Counted from the stretch's first letter, positions 36,704-45,718 are shown. The stretch: DNA of 64,000 nt from Candidatus Thermofonsia Clade 1 bacterium (GCA_002794705.1 PGTK01000005.1:124001-188000), one strand, 5' to 3'. The notes: generated from the sequence alone by a model not told the origin. Made by a program: numbers and translations.

Positions 36704-36738
36704 TGCCCTATGTTCACTTGAAGAAAGCGATTTTTAGC

Positions 36739-38250
36739 ATGACCGACTATCCCGCCAAACTTCAAGCCCTACGAGCGCAACTTGCCGAAATCAGTCTGCT
36801 GAACGGCATCAGCGCTGCGCTCTATTGGGATCAGATGACCTACATGCCGCGTGGCGGCGCACCTGCCCGCAGCCAGCAACTCGCCTATCTTGCCCAACAG
36901 ACTCATTCTCGCTTCACTGATCCCGCTTTGGGCAAATTGCTGGATGATCTCATGCCCTACGCTGAGAGCCTGCCTGAAGACTCCGATGATGCTGCTTTGA
37001 TTCGCGTCACGCACCGTGAGTATCAGCGCGCTACCAAAGTCCCGCCTGGGCTGGTCGCTGCGATCTCTCAGCACGCCTCGCAGAGCTATCAGGTCTGGAC
37101 GGCGGCGCGCCCTGCTAATGATTTTGCGCGTGTGCAGCCTTATCTTGAGCGCACGCTTGACTTCAGCCGTCGCTACGCTGAGTGTTTCGCGCCTTACGAT
37201 CATATCGCCGATCCGTTGATTGACGCCGCCGATTACGGCATGAAGGCTGCTGATATCAAGGCACTGTTTAGCGAACTGCGCGCCGCCCTTGTGCCGTTGG
37301 CACAGGCGATCACAGCGCAGGCGCCTGCTGATGATGCCTTTTTGCATCAGCACTATCCGCCTGAGGCTATTGAGCGCTTCACAACTGAGGTGATCAAGCG
37401 CTTCGGCTACGATTTTGAGCGCGGACGCCTTGATAAGACGGCACATCCTTTCGCTATACGGCTGAACGGCGGCGACGTGCGCATCACCACGCGCTATCCA
37501 AAGAATACGCTGAGCGATCCGCTCTTTAGCACATTGCACGAGTCGGGACATGCCATGTATGAGCAGGGCGTCAAGGCGGACTACGAAGGCACGCCTTTGG
37601 CAGGTGGGACGTCGGCGGGCGTGCATGAGAGTCAATCGCGCTTGTGGGAGAACGTGATCGGGCGCAGTTACGCCTTCTGGGAGTACTTCTATCCGCTTTT
37701 GCGCAGCATTTTCCCGCACCAGCTTGAGTATATCTCACTCGATCAGTTCTATCGCGCTGTGAACAAGGTCGAGCGTTCGCTCATTCGCACTGAGGCGGAT
37801 GAAGTGACCTACAATCTGCACGTCATGATCCGTTTTGACCTTGAGTTAGCGCTATTGGAAGGCACTTTGCGCATCGCCGACCTGCCTGAGGCATGGCATG
37901 AGCGCTATCAGGCGGATTTGGGCGTCCGTGCGCCCGACGATCGTGATGGAGTCCTGCAGGATGTCCATTGGTATAGCGGCTTGATCGGCAGCGCCTTTCA
38001 AGGCTACACACTTGGCAACATCCTTGCGGCGCAATTCTATGCAAAGGCGCGCTCAGAGCGCCCTGAGATCGCTGATGAGATCAAGAGCGGCACGTTTGGA
38101 ACGCTACATAGCTGGCTGCGCGAAAATATCTATCAGCACGGCAGCAAGTACACAGCGCCTGAGCTGATTGCGCGCACAGTCGGCAAGTTGGATATCACGC
38201 CCTACGTCACTTACCTGCGCGAGAAGTACGGCGCGCTCTATCATCTCTAG
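36739..38250 (+). CDS. Carboxypeptidase Taq-like metallopeptidase (M32)
   Basis: 503 residues from ATG 36739, close to the usual M32 length of about 500. A cytoplasmic zinc carboxypeptidase. The zinc site is H267-E268-S-G-H271 in TLHESGHAMYEQG, with the third ligand E297 in HESQSRLWENVIGRS. Other family motifs: LYWDQMTYMPRGGAPAR, RFGYDFERGRLDKTAHPFA, DVRITTRY, and near the C-terminus QDVHWYSGLIGSAFQGYTLG. No signal peptide. The family often acts in heat-stable peptide turnover. It begins a plus-strand run of six genes reaching 43531. Confidence 0.95.
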   Translation: MTDYPAKLQALRAQLAEISLLNGISAALYWDQMTYMPRGGAPARSQQLAYLAQQTHSRFTDPALGKLLDDLMPYAESLPEDSDDAALIRVTHREYQRATKVPPGLVAAISQHASQSYQVWTAARPANDFARVQPYLERTLDFSRRYAECFAPYDHIADPLIDAADYGMKAADIKALFSELRAALVPLAQAITAQAPADDAFLHQHYPPEAIERFTTEVIKRFGYDFERGRLDKTAHPFAIRLNGGDVRITTRYPKNTLSDPLFSTLHESGHAMYEQGVKADYEGTPLAGGTSAGVHESQSRLWENVIGRSYAFWEYFYPLLRSIFPHQLEYISLDQFYRAVNKVERSLIRTEADEVTYNLHVMIRFDLELALLEGTLRIADLPEAWHERYQADLGVRAPDDRDGVLQDVHWYSGLIGSAFQGYTLGNILAAQFYAKARSERPEIADEIKSGTFGTLHSWLRENIYQHGSKYTAPELIARTVGKLDITPYVTYLREKYGALYHL

Positions 38251-38283
38251 TCAGACAGCCTTCGGCGTGGTAAGATCGGGCGT

Positions 38284-39852
38284 ATGAAGCGCCTGATCTT
38301 GCCCATCTTGCTCTTGCTCAGTTTGCTCAGCCTAGCGAATAATGCGGCGGCACAGCCCGACGATCCGCCTACGGCTACGCCCTCCCCTACGCCGAATCGT
38401 ACCCTTGTGCCGCTCCTGACCCGTGCCGAGAGCGAGATGCTCTTCCCTGCAGCTGTGCGCTTCAGCGTGACCGCTAATTTGCCGCTTGAGGACGTGATCA
38501 CGCTCTATTTGCGCATTTATCAGCCTGAAGGCGATCTGAACATCACGCCTGTGCTGATGCCGCCGCGTCAACACGGCATTGCGCTGAATGCTACCACTGC
38601 GCTTTTCACGTACGTCTGGGAGTTCACGCCTGAAGAGGCACCTATGCCGTTCACGCCCCTCCGTTTTGAGTGGCAGGTGCAGAGCGCGGAGGGAATCAGC
38701 GTGGCAGGCGGCGAGTTTTTATTTCAGGATAGCATTCGCAGCGCGCCGCAGCCCGTCAATCGCTGGCAGAGCGTTGGAAATACATTGCAGCTTTATAGTC
38801 ACAACTCTGAACTGGCTTTGGAGCTGTTGCATCAGAACGCTATGCGCGTTTTTGAGCTGGTGGCGCAACAGACCGAAATTGCGCCTAGCCAGCGCATTGT
38901 GATTTACGATCCAACCGTCACGTTTTGCTTGCGCGATCTCGCCGATCCTGATACGCCGCCTTATGTCGAGTCGCGCACTATTGGCGGCACGCGCCGTCCC
39001 TGCGATCCGAACGCGGCGCTCGCCATCTATGAGCGCTACGGCTTCACGCTTTTGCGCCGCCAGACCCTCGCCTTTAATGAGCTGCAAGACCGCTTGACTG
39101 AGCTAGTTGTCAATCGCACTTATGCCGTGCTGTGGGAGAATGCGCCGCCGATCCCTGAATGGTTCAAGGCGGGTTTGGCGCGATTGTACAACACCACGCC
39201 GAACAGTAGCGCTCTTGGTCTTGCCCTAGAGCGATTACGCACGAATCGTCCGCTGCTGACCCTCCGCGAGTTGGCGCAGCCCGCTGAGACGTTCAGCGGC
39301 ACTGCTCTGCGCTTGTGGCAAGCGCAGAGCTACCTGCTGACGCTCTACATGGCGGATCGAGTCGGCGCGCAGGCGCCTTTTGCCTTTGCGCGTGTGCTTG
39401 CTACAGCTGAGAGCTTCGAATCGGCGTTCCGCCGCTTTTTCAACGCTGAGATCGCTACATTTTACGCCGAATGGCAGACTTGGCTGCGCTCTGAGCGCGC
39501 TGCGCGTGCTGTCCGTTGGACGCCCTACCTAGACATCACGCCGACGCCAACTGCGACCGCAACCATCACGCCGACTCGTACGCCGCAGCCGCCACGCGCC
39601 TCGCCCACGCCTTTGCCCACCATCACGCCCGCTCGCTTCCCGACTCTTACGCCTTTTGTCACAGCGACCTTTACAGCGTTGCCGCCGGGCGCCCTTCAGC
39701 GCCCCACGCCGATTCCTGCGCCCTCAGGCGGCAATCCGTGCGGCGGCGCACCTTTGACGATCCTATTTTTGCCCGCTGCGGCGGCGCTGATCCTGCGCTT
39801 GAGCCGCCATTTTGCCAAACGAGCGACCCTAGATGACCGAGACTCTGATTAA
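38284..39852 (+). CDS. Exported MA-clan peptidase-like protein with lost HExxH, C-terminal membrane anchor
   Basis: 522 residues. Signal peptide (MKRLILPILLLLSLLSLANN, then AAA-Q), a short Thr-Pro stretch, a beta domain (about 50-150), then a region laid out like the MA-type peptidases of the gluzincin fold. The motif expected as HExxH reads FNELQDRLTELVV, and the downstream helix IPEWFKAGLARLY corresponds to the usual LPRWLxEGLAEY. Both zinc histidines are replaced (N and D), so it is probably inactive. A Thr-Pro linker (about 415-460) and a transmembrane helix (about 490-510) follow. Its 3' end overlaps rlmN by 20 bp in another frame. Confidence 0.72.
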   Translation: MKRLILPILLLLSLLSLANNAAAQPDDPPTATPSPTPNRTLVPLLTRAESEMLFPAAVRFSVTANLPLEDVITLYLRIYQPEGDLNITPVLMPPRQHGIALNATTALFTYVWEFTPEEAPMPFTPLRFEWQVQSAEGISVAGGEFLFQDSIRSAPQPVNRWQSVGNTLQLYSHNSELALELLHQNAMRVFELVAQQTEIAPSQRIVIYDPTVTFCLRDLADPDTPPYVESRTIGGTRRPCDPNAALAIYERYGFTLLRRQTLAFNELQDRLTELVVNRTYAVLWENAPPIPEWFKAGLARLYNTTPNSSALGLALERLRTNRPLLTLRELAQPAETFSGTALRLWQAQSYLLTLYMADRVGAQAPFAFARVLATAESFESAFRRFFNAEIATFYAEWQTWLRSERAARAVRWTPYLDITPTPTATATITPTRTPQPPRASPTPLPTITPARFPTLTPFVTATFTALPPGALQRPTPIPAPSGGNPCGGAPLTILFLPAAAALILRLSRHFAKRATLDDRDSD

Positions 39853-40909
39853 TCTCTACGATTTAAGCGACGCTGAGCTGAGTGCGCTCATGGCTGAGCT
39901 GAATCAGCCCGCCTTCCGTGCTAGACAGATCGCGGAATGGCTCTATAAGCACAAGGTGACGACCTTTGAGGCGATGACCAACTTGCCGAAGGCGCTCCGT
40001 GAGAAACTTGCTGCGCGGGCGCGCATCGGCGGCTTTGAGCAAGTCGCGGAGCAGCACAGCACCGAGAGTGCCACCACCAAGCGGCTCTACCGCCTGCCCG
40101 ACGGTCAGCTGATCGAGAGCGTGCTGATGGAATACGAAGATGGCAGGCGCACTGCCTGCATCTCGACTCAAGCCGGCTGCGCTATGGGCTGCATTTTTTG
40201 CGCCACAGGTCAGATGGGCTTTGCCCGTCACTTGAGCGCAGGCGAGATCGTCGAACAGGCGCTGCATTTCGCTCGCCTGCTGGAGCAGGAAGGCGACCGT
40301 CTCTCAAACGTCGTGCTGATGGGCATGGGTGAGCCGCTCCACAACTATGAGCAGACCCTGCGCGCCATTCGCCGTCTTAACGATCCGAACGGCTCGAATA
40401 TCGGACAGCGCCACATTACGCTCAGCACAGTCGGCTTGGTGCCAGAGATCAGGCGCTTTGCCGATGAAGGCTTGCAAGTTGGCTTAGCGATCAGTCTACA
40501 CGCAGCTACCGACGCCGAACGCAGCGCGCTCTTGCCGATCAACCGCCGCTACCCGATCCGTGAGGTGCTAGAGGCAGCGCGCTACTATGTGGAGAAGACG
40601 GGAAGGCGCGTCACCTTTGAGTGGGCGCTGATTCGCGGCGAAAACGACACGCCTGAGCAGGCAGAGCGACTCGGCGCCCTCTTGCGCGGCTTGCTGTGCC
40701 ACGTCAACCTGATCCCGCTCAATCCAACGGGCGGCTACGGCGGCGCGCCCTCTGATCCTGCCCGCGTAGACGCTTTCCGAGCTGTATTGGCACGTTATGG
40801 GGTCAGTAGCACAGTGCGCGTGCGGCGCGGCATTGATATTCAGGCGGGCTGCGGTCAGCTGAAGACTGAGGTCTTGCGCCGCGAACGGACTCGGCGCGCC
40901 GTGAGTTAA
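39833..40909 (+). CDS. rlmN: Dual-specificity 23S rRNA/tRNA C2-adenosine methyltransferase RlmN
   Basis: 358 residues, radical-SAM enzyme that methylates C2 of A2503 in 23S rRNA and A37 in some tRNAs. The iron-sulfur motif CAMGCIFCATGQMGF gives C116, C120 and C123. Other family signatures are NVVLMGMGEPLHNYEQTLRA, ITLSTVGLVPEIRRFADEGL and HVNLIPLNPTGG. The mechanistic C-terminal Cys is in DIQAGCGQL. The start lies within the last 20 bp of the preceding gene, indicating translational coupling. Confidence 0.97.
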   Translation: MTETLINLYDLSDAELSALMAELNQPAFRARQIAEWLYKHKVTTFEAMTNLPKALREKLAARARIGGFEQVAEQHSTESATTKRLYRLPDGQLIESVLMEYEDGRRTACISTQAGCAMGCIFCATGQMGFARHLSAGEIVEQALHFARLLEQEGDRLSNVVLMGMGEPLHNYEQTLRAIRRLNDPNGSNIGQRHITLSTVGLVPEIRRFADEGLQVGLAISLHAATDAERSALLPINRRYPIREVLEAARYYVEKTGRRVTFEWALIRGENDTPEQAERLGALLRGLLCHVNLIPLNPTGGYGGAPSDPARVDAFRAVLARYGVSSTVRVRRGIDIQAGCGQLKTEVLRRERTRRAVS

Positions 40910-40934
40910 CTTTTGCACCAAAGGACTAGCACAC

Positions 40935-41714
40935 ATGCCACTGTTGGATGTCAACGGGCAGACCATTTACTATGAGCTGATCGGTGAAGGCGTCCCTGCT
41001 TTGATTTTGCACGGCTGGATGGAGATCGGGCGCGATCACATTGGCTTAGCAGAGCGTTTGGCAGCGGCGGGCTACAGCGTCATCCTGCCTGATGTAGCGG
41101 GCTACGGGCAGAGCATCCCGCCTAAGCGCACCTACCCTGATGACTTCTATCAGCGCGATGCCGCTGTGATGGGCGAATTTTTGGCGGCGCTCTTAGCGCT
41201 GTTGGGCAGGCGCGACGCGCATATCTTCGGCTTTAGCGACGGCGGCGAAGTAGCGCTGCTGCTGGGCATTGAATACGCGCACTTGTGCCGCTCCGTGACG
41301 GCGTGGGGCGCCATTGGCGCCTTCGATCAGTCTCTGTGCGATCATGCGCGGCGCTTCAGCTTCCCTACCACATGGGTGACGCCTACGATCATCGCTAAGC
41401 ATCCCGATCAGGACGTGATCAGCTGGGTAGGGGCATGGGTAGAGGCGTTTTGTGCTATGGTCGCGGCGGGCGGCGATGTCTCGCTCAGCCGCGCTGACCA
41501 GATCACAGCGCCGCTCCTGCTCATGCTGGGCGAGCGCGACGGCTTGAATCCTGTTGAGGCAGGGCGGCGCTTTGTGGAAAAGGCAGCGGCACGGCGCGGA
41601 GTCCTCAGGCAGTTTCGCACCTTTCCAGAGGTCGGTCACGCCATTCATGAGCAAGTCCCAGAGGCATTTTACAGCGCGATCTTCGATTTTCTGGCAAAGG
41701 TGGACGGACGTTAG
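40935..41714 (+). CDS. Alpha/beta-hydrolase fold protein
   Basis: 259 residues. The order of motifs is that of the alpha/beta hydrolase fold: oxyanion strand ALILHGWMEIGRDH, nucleophile elbow HIFGFSDGGEVALLLG (Ser in GFSDG), acid on APLLLMLGERDGLNP (Asp) and C-terminal HAIHEQVPE (His). Substrate unknown; esterase or haloperoxidase-like is plausible. AAAGGA lies upstream of the ATG. It is 3 bp from lysA downstream and 25 bp from rlmN upstream, so it is probably in the same operon. Confidence 0.85.
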   Translation: MPLLDVNGQTIYYELIGEGVPALILHGWMEIGRDHIGLAERLAAAGYSVILPDVAGYGQSIPPKRTYPDDFYQRDAAVMGEFLAALLALLGRRDAHIFGFSDGGEVALLLGIEYAHLCRSVTAWGAIGAFDQSLCDHARRFSFPTTWVTPTIIAKHPDQDVISWVGAWVEAFCAMVAAGGDVSLSRADQITAPLLLMLGERDGLNPVEAGRRFVEKAAARRGVLRQFRTFPEVGHAIHEQVPEAFYSAIFDFLAKVDGR

Positions 41715-41717
41715 GGC

Positions 41718-42935
41718 GTGCTAAGCTATCACAACGGCTCACTGCATTGGCGAACGCACGATCTGGCAGCGATTGCGGCACAGATCGGCACGCCATGCTA
41801 CATCTACGATCTAGACGGCATGTGCGCCAAGCTGCGAGCGCTGCAACGCGCCTTCCCACAGGCTGAGATTCACTACAGCCTGAAAGCGAATGCCAATCTC
41901 GCTGTGATCCGTGCGCTCAGCGCCGCTGGCGCCCATTTTGACGCCGTGAGCGGCGGCGAGATTTTCCGCGCCCTGTGCGCAGGCGTCACGCCTGATCGAA
42001 TCGTCTTTGCCGGCGTCGGCAAGACGCGCCATGAACTAGATTACGCGCTACGGCTAGGCGTGGCATGGGTCAATGTGGAGAGCAGCGGCGAATTGGCGCG
42101 CATTGCTCAATTGGCAGCTGCGATAGGCGTGCGCCCGCGCCTTGCCCTGCGCCTGAATCCCGATGTGCGCGCCGATACGCATCCGCACATTGCTACGGGT
42201 CATGCGGCGGCAAAATTCGGCATTCCCCTTGACGAAGCAGCGCACATCCTGAACGACTACGCGCCTGAGCGCGCTCCCTACCGCCTTGAAGGACTCCATG
42301 TGCATATCGGCAGCCAGCTGCACAGCGTAGAGCGCACTGTCGAGGCGCTGCAAGCGGCACTGGCGCTCATGGATCGCTTCCCATTCCTGCAAACGCTCGA
42401 TCTGGGCGGCGGATTCCCCGTCAGCTACATCGGCGAAGACGCGCCAAGCATCGAGGCGTTTGCAGCAGCGATCCTGCCATTGCTCGAGGGACGCCCAATG
42501 CGCCTGATCCTCGAACCGGGGCGCTACATCGCAGCCGAAAACGGCTTATTGCTGGTGGAAGTTCAGTACGTCAAGCACACCAACAGCGGCACGTTCTACA
42601 TCGTAGATGGCGGCATGACCGAGCTGATCCGTCCTGCGCTCTACGAGGCGACGCACGGCGTGCTGCCGCTGCGCCAATCAAATGCTGAAGCGACGCTTGC
42701 GCATGTTGTCGGTCCGATCTGCGAGAGCGCTGATGTCCTGCGGACGCACGTCCACTTGCCGCCCCTCGCCGAAGGCGACCTGTTAGCCATTCTGCACGCG
42801 GGCGCGTACGGCGCCGTGATGGGATCAACCTACAATGCGCGTCCCTTGCCGCCTGAAGTGGTGCTAGAAGGCGACTCATGGCGCGTAGCGCGCCGTCGGC
42901 AAGTGTGGGATGACCTCGTGCGCGATGAGCTATGA
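41718..42935 (+). CDS. lysA: Diaminopimelate decarboxylase
   Basis: 405 residues from GTG 41718. PLP enzyme making lysine from meso-diaminopimelate. The PLP lysine is K56 in IHYSLKANANLAVI; other markers are FDAVSGGEIFRAL, LRLNPDVRADTHPHIATGH, KFGIPLDEA, LEGLHVHIGSQLH, LDLGGGFPVSY, EPGRYIAAENG and GPICESADVL (active-site Cys/Glu/Ser). The nearby fold-III relatives (arginine decarboxylase type) lack this CES context, supporting LysA. It overlaps the GNAT gene by 4 bp (ATGA). Confidence 0.95.
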   Translation: MLSYHNGSLHWRTHDLAAIAAQIGTPCYIYDLDGMCAKLRALQRAFPQAEIHYSLKANANLAVIRALSAAGAHFDAVSGGEIFRALCAGVTPDRIVFAGVGKTRHELDYALRLGVAWVNVESSGELARIAQLAAAIGVRPRLALRLNPDVRADTHPHIATGHAAAKFGIPLDEAAHILNDYAPERAPYRLEGLHVHIGSQLHSVERTVEALQAALALMDRFPFLQTLDLGGGFPVSYIGEDAPSIEAFAAAILPLLEGRPMRLILEPGRYIAAENGLLLVEVQYVKHTNSGTFYIVDGGMTELIRPALYEATHGVLPLRQSNAEATLAHVVGPICESADVLRTHVHLPPLAEGDLLAILHAGAYGAVMGSTYNARPLPPEVVLEGDSWRVARRRQVWDDLVRDEL

Positions 42936-43531
42936 TCACGGTTGAGCCGATCACGCTGACAGGCACTCACGTCCAGCTGATACCAATGCAACCCGCCCAC
43001 GCCGATGCGCTCTGGGCGGCGGCACAAGACGAGTCGATCTGGCAGTGGACGCTCTCACGGATCAGCAGCCGCGCTGATACCGATCGCTACATCGCCTACG
43101 CCCTAGAGCAGCAAGCGCGAGGCAACCAGCTGCCCTTCGTAACGATCAGCCGCGCCACAGGCGAGATCGTCGGCAGCACGCGCTTTGATGAGATCACGCC
43201 CGAACATCGGCGCATTGAAATCGGCTGGACGTGGCTGACTCCGCGCTGGCAGCGCACGCCTATCAACACAGAGGCGAAATACCTGATGCTGCGGCACGCC
43301 TTTGAGGTCTGGGCGTGCGTGCGCGTGCAACTTAAAACGGACGCGCTGAACGTCCGCTCACAGCGCGCCATAGAGCGGCTTGGCGCCGTGCGCGAGGGCG
43401 TCTTGCGCAGCCACTACATCATGCCTGATGGCAGGCGGCGCGACTCGATCTACTACAGCTTTCTGGATACCGAATGGCAGACGGTCAAAGCACACATAGA
43501 ACGGCTGCTCAGCGCCTACGGCGACGGCTGA
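42932..43531 (+). CDS. GNAT-family N-acetyltransferase (RimJ/RimL-like)
   Basis: 199 residues. RimJ-like pattern: VEPITLTGTHVQLIPMQPAH at the N-terminus, GEIVGSTRFDEI, IEIGWTWLTPRWQRTPIN, EAKYLMLRHAFE and the acceptor-helix stretch ALNVRSQRAIERLGAVREGV, ending DSIYYSFLDTEW. Uses acetyl-CoA to acetylate an amine; the target is unknown. Translationally coupled to lysA by a 4-bp overlap; the last 16 bp overlap mutM on the other strand. Confidence 0.9.
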   Translation: MITVEPITLTGTHVQLIPMQPAHADALWAAAQDESIWQWTLSRISSRADTDRYIAYALEQQARGNQLPFVTISRATGEIVGSTRFDEITPEHRRIEIGWTWLTPRWQRTPINTEAKYLMLRHAFEVWACVRVQLKTDALNVRSQRAIERLGAVREGVLRSHYIMPDGRRRDSIYYSFLDTEWQTVKAHIERLLSAYGDG

Positions 43532-44346
43532 CAGGTCGGGCAGAAGTGCGTACTGCGCTGTCCCGCGCGGATGGTGCTGATAGGCGTCCCGCAGGTGGGG
43601 CAGGGGCGCGTATCGCCGCGCCCGCGATAAGCGCGCAAATAATGTTGCGCCTCACCGCGCTCACCATTCGGCTGCCGATACCAGCCAATGCTGGCGCCCA
43701 TGCGCGCTAGACCGTCGCTGAGCGCCTGCCGTATGGCGTGATAAAGGCGCTCAGCTTCAGCATCGCTCAGGCTCTCAGCGCGCCGCAAAGGATGCAAAGC
43801 GGCAATGTGCAGCGCCTCATCCGCGTAAATATTGCCGACTCCCGCAATGAACGCCTGATCGAGCAACAGCGCTTTCAAAATGCCCTTACGCGCCCGCAGA
43901 CGCGCCAAAAATAGCTCAGGCGTGAAGGAGTCGTCCAGCGGCTCCGGTCCAAGCGGCGGCAAAACGTCCTCAGGGCGCGCCGCAAGGTAGACTCGTCCGA
44001 AGCGCCGTGCATCCGAGAAGCGCAACTCCCTCCCGTCATCAAGCGCAAAACGGACGCGCAACCAGCGATCCATTGGATCAGTCCCCTCAGACGGCACAAC
44101 ATACAGATGTCCTGTCATTTTCAAATGGACGATCAGGCTCTGCGCGCTCAGCTGAAAGATCAAGTACTTGGCACGCCGATTGAGCGCCTGAATGCGCTCT
44201 CCGCGAATGCGCTCAGCGAACACATCGGCGGGTAAATTGGTCATGCGGCGCGGCGGCTCCGGGAAATGCACGCTCAGAATGGTGCGTCCGACTAGCGGCG
44301 TCCGCAGCGCACGGGTAGCGGTCTCGACTTCGGGCAATTCGGGCAT
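43516..44346 (-). CDS. mutM: Formamidopyrimidine-DNA glycosylase (Fpg)
   Basis: 276 residues. Base-excision repair enzyme removing 8-oxoguanine and formamidopyrimidines. The N-terminus MPELPEVETATRALR has the catalytic P2 and E3. Later KMTGHLYV carries the conserved Lys, DARRFGRVYL and LLLDQAFIAGVGNIYADEAL the helix-two-turn-helix. The C-terminal zinc finger is CPTCGTPISTIRAGQRSTHF followed by CPTC. Length is normal. A short leader follows an extended -10 at 44369-44377; GGAG lies seven bases before the ATG. Confidence 0.97.
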   Translation of the reverse strand: MPELPEVETATRALRTPLVGRTILSVHFPEPPRRMTNLPADVFAERIRGERIQALNRRAKYLIFQLSAQSLIVHLKMTGHLYVVPSEGTDPMDRWLRVRFALDDGRELRFSDARRFGRVYLAARPEDVLPPLGPEPLDDSFTPELFLARLRARKGILKALLLDQAFIAGVGNIYADEALHIAALHPLRRAESLSDAEAERLYHAIRQALSDGLARMGASIGWYRQPNGERGEAQHYLRAYRGRGDTRPCPTCGTPISTIRAGQRSTHFCPTCQPSP

Positions 44347-44368
44347 GGGTCGCTCCAGCAGTAGGGAG

Positions 44369-44377
44369 AGTATAACA
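44369..44377 (-). promoter_or_regulatory. Extended -10 promoter for mutM
   Basis: Minus strand TGTTATACT (TGn plus TATACT), with an expected leader of about 16 nt. Confidence 0.5.
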
Positions 44378-44491
44378 CAAAGCAGACGGTCGCCATACGC
44401 TCTGAGCGCCGCCCTAGCGTCTTAGTGCTAAATTTGATAGAGTCGCGGCATAACCATGCACGCTAAGACGTGCAACGGATGAGGTGAGCCA

Positions 44492-45718
44492 TTGCAGAAG
44501 CAAACTCGCGTCCCTTTTGGCGCACTTTTCACATTTTTGACGTTGACAAGCGCCGTGTTGGCTTGCACCTTCCAGTTCGGCGGGAGTCCGCGCAGGGTCA
44601 TCAGCACGCCCACATGGTCGCTTGATTTCATCGCGCCTGAGAATAACAGCCTGATCTTGCTCGGCACAACGGTCACACTGGCTGCCGCTGCTGCTGATAG
44701 CGGAGGCGGCGTGGCGCGCATTGATTTCAGCGTGGACGGTGTGCTGATCGGCAGCCAGAGCGCGCCAATTGCCACAGGACAGACGCGCTTCATCGCTCAG
44801 CAGGCGTGGCAGCCCCGCGAGGCACGCGGCTACCTGATCACAGCTGAGGCCTTCCGCGCTGATGGGAGCAGCATCGGCGAAGTAGGCGTCGCAGTGCAAG
44901 TGGTTGCGGCGCCCACTGCCCAAGCCGCTCTGCGCAACACGGTCGCGCCAACTCAGCCGCCGCGCACCAACACGCCAATCCCCTCCCCAACTGTTGCGAT
45001 AGTTGGCACGCCCATCACGCTCAACACGCCGACTCCCTCGCCAAACGCCGCTGAGCCGTTGATAGCGCCCAATGCGCCGCGCTTGCGCGTCACCTTTGAC
45101 TTCCTGAACGTGCGCGCCCGCCCAGATGCAAGCTCTGAGCAGATTGGCAGGCTCAGCCGCGGCGATGAGGCGCTGATCATCGGGCGCAACGAAGGGCGCA
45201 CGTGGTGGGCAATTGAGCGCAGCGGGCTACGCGGCTGGGTGATCAACAACCCCGAATGGATTCAGATCAGCGGCGAGACCGCAAACGTGCCGCTTGCCAC
45301 CACGACTGAGGCTCTGCCCACTGCCACGCCCTCGCCCGTGCCGCCTGGCGGAGTCGCGCCGACTAGCACGGTTGCAGGCACGGCTGACCTGATCATCGTC
45401 TCAGCGACCATCGTCGGCGGCACGCCAAAGGTCAACCAGACCTTCAATGTGCTGATCACTGTGCGCAACCAAGGCACTCTGGACGCTGGATCATCGCTGC
45501 TGGAAGGTATTTTCCAGCCCGATAATGAGCGCAGTCAGTTGGCTGTGCCGCCCATAGCAGCTGGCACGTCGGTCACCTTGCCGCCAATGCCCGTCACGTT
45601 GCGCACACGCGGCACCAACTTAATCGGTACGCTAACCCTTGATGTCAAAAATGAGGTAGCTGAAGGCGCTGATGGCGAGGCGCATAACGTCTTCACCATC
45701 ACTTACAATGTCGAGTAG
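44492..45718 (+). CDS. Lipoprotein with Ig-like, SH3b and CARDB-type domains
   Basis: 408 residues from TTG 44492 with AGGTGA just upstream. The lipoprotein signal ends LTLTSAVLAC. Then come an Ig-like domain with SGGGVARIDFSVDGVLIGSQ (about 50-145), a Pro/Thr linker, a bacterial SH3 domain (about 190-260; FLNVRARPDASSEQIGRLSR and WWAIERSGLRGWV), a second linker and a C-terminal CARDB-like beta domain (about 300-408; ADLIIVSATIVGGTPKVNQT, VRNQGTLDAGSS). This is a cell-surface protein likely to bind the wall or proteins. Its 3' end overlaps the DUF3267 gene by 16 bp. Confidence 0.85.
   Translation: MQKQTRVPFGALFTFLTLTSAVLACTFQFGGSPRRVISTPTWSLDFIAPENNSLILLGTTVTLAAAAADSGGGVARIDFSVDGVLIGSQSAPIATGQTRFIAQQAWQPREARGYLITAEAFRADGSSIGEVGVAVQVVAAPTAQAALRNTVAPTQPPRTNTPIPSPTVAIVGTPITLNTPTPSPNAAEPLIAPNAPRLRVTFDFLNVRARPDASSEQIGRLSRGDEALIIGRNEGRTWWAIERSGLRGWVINNPEWIQISGETANVPLATTTEALPTATPSPVPPGGVAPTSTVAGTADLIIVSATIVGGTPKVNQTFNVLITVRNQGTLDAGSSLLEGIFQPDNERSQLAVPPIAAGTSVTLPPMPVTLRTRGTNLIGTLTLDVKNEVAEGADGEAHNVFTITYNVE

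Larger units (their letters stand above)
36116..36738. other. Longest intergenic region of the window (rny / M32 carboxypeptidase)
   Basis: About 620 bp with no standard gene. It is less GC-rich than its neighbours at the right end. It holds two minus-strand promoter candidates (36556-36584 and 36281-36289), a small ORF with a strong ribosome site (36391-36462) and a plus-strand TATAAT (36698-36703). No tmRNA, RNase P or SRP RNA consensus was found by eye. Confidence 0.7.

Noticed and set aside
36116..36738. tmRNA, RNase P RNA, SRP RNA or 6S RNA in the long gap
   Set aside because: The conserved sequence elements of these RNAs were not found by eye on either strand; a covariance-model search would settle it.
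36769..37719. Open frame of 316 codons on the minus strand
   Set aside because: Antisense to the M32 carboxypeptidase with its HExxH motif; composition is that of a shadow frame.
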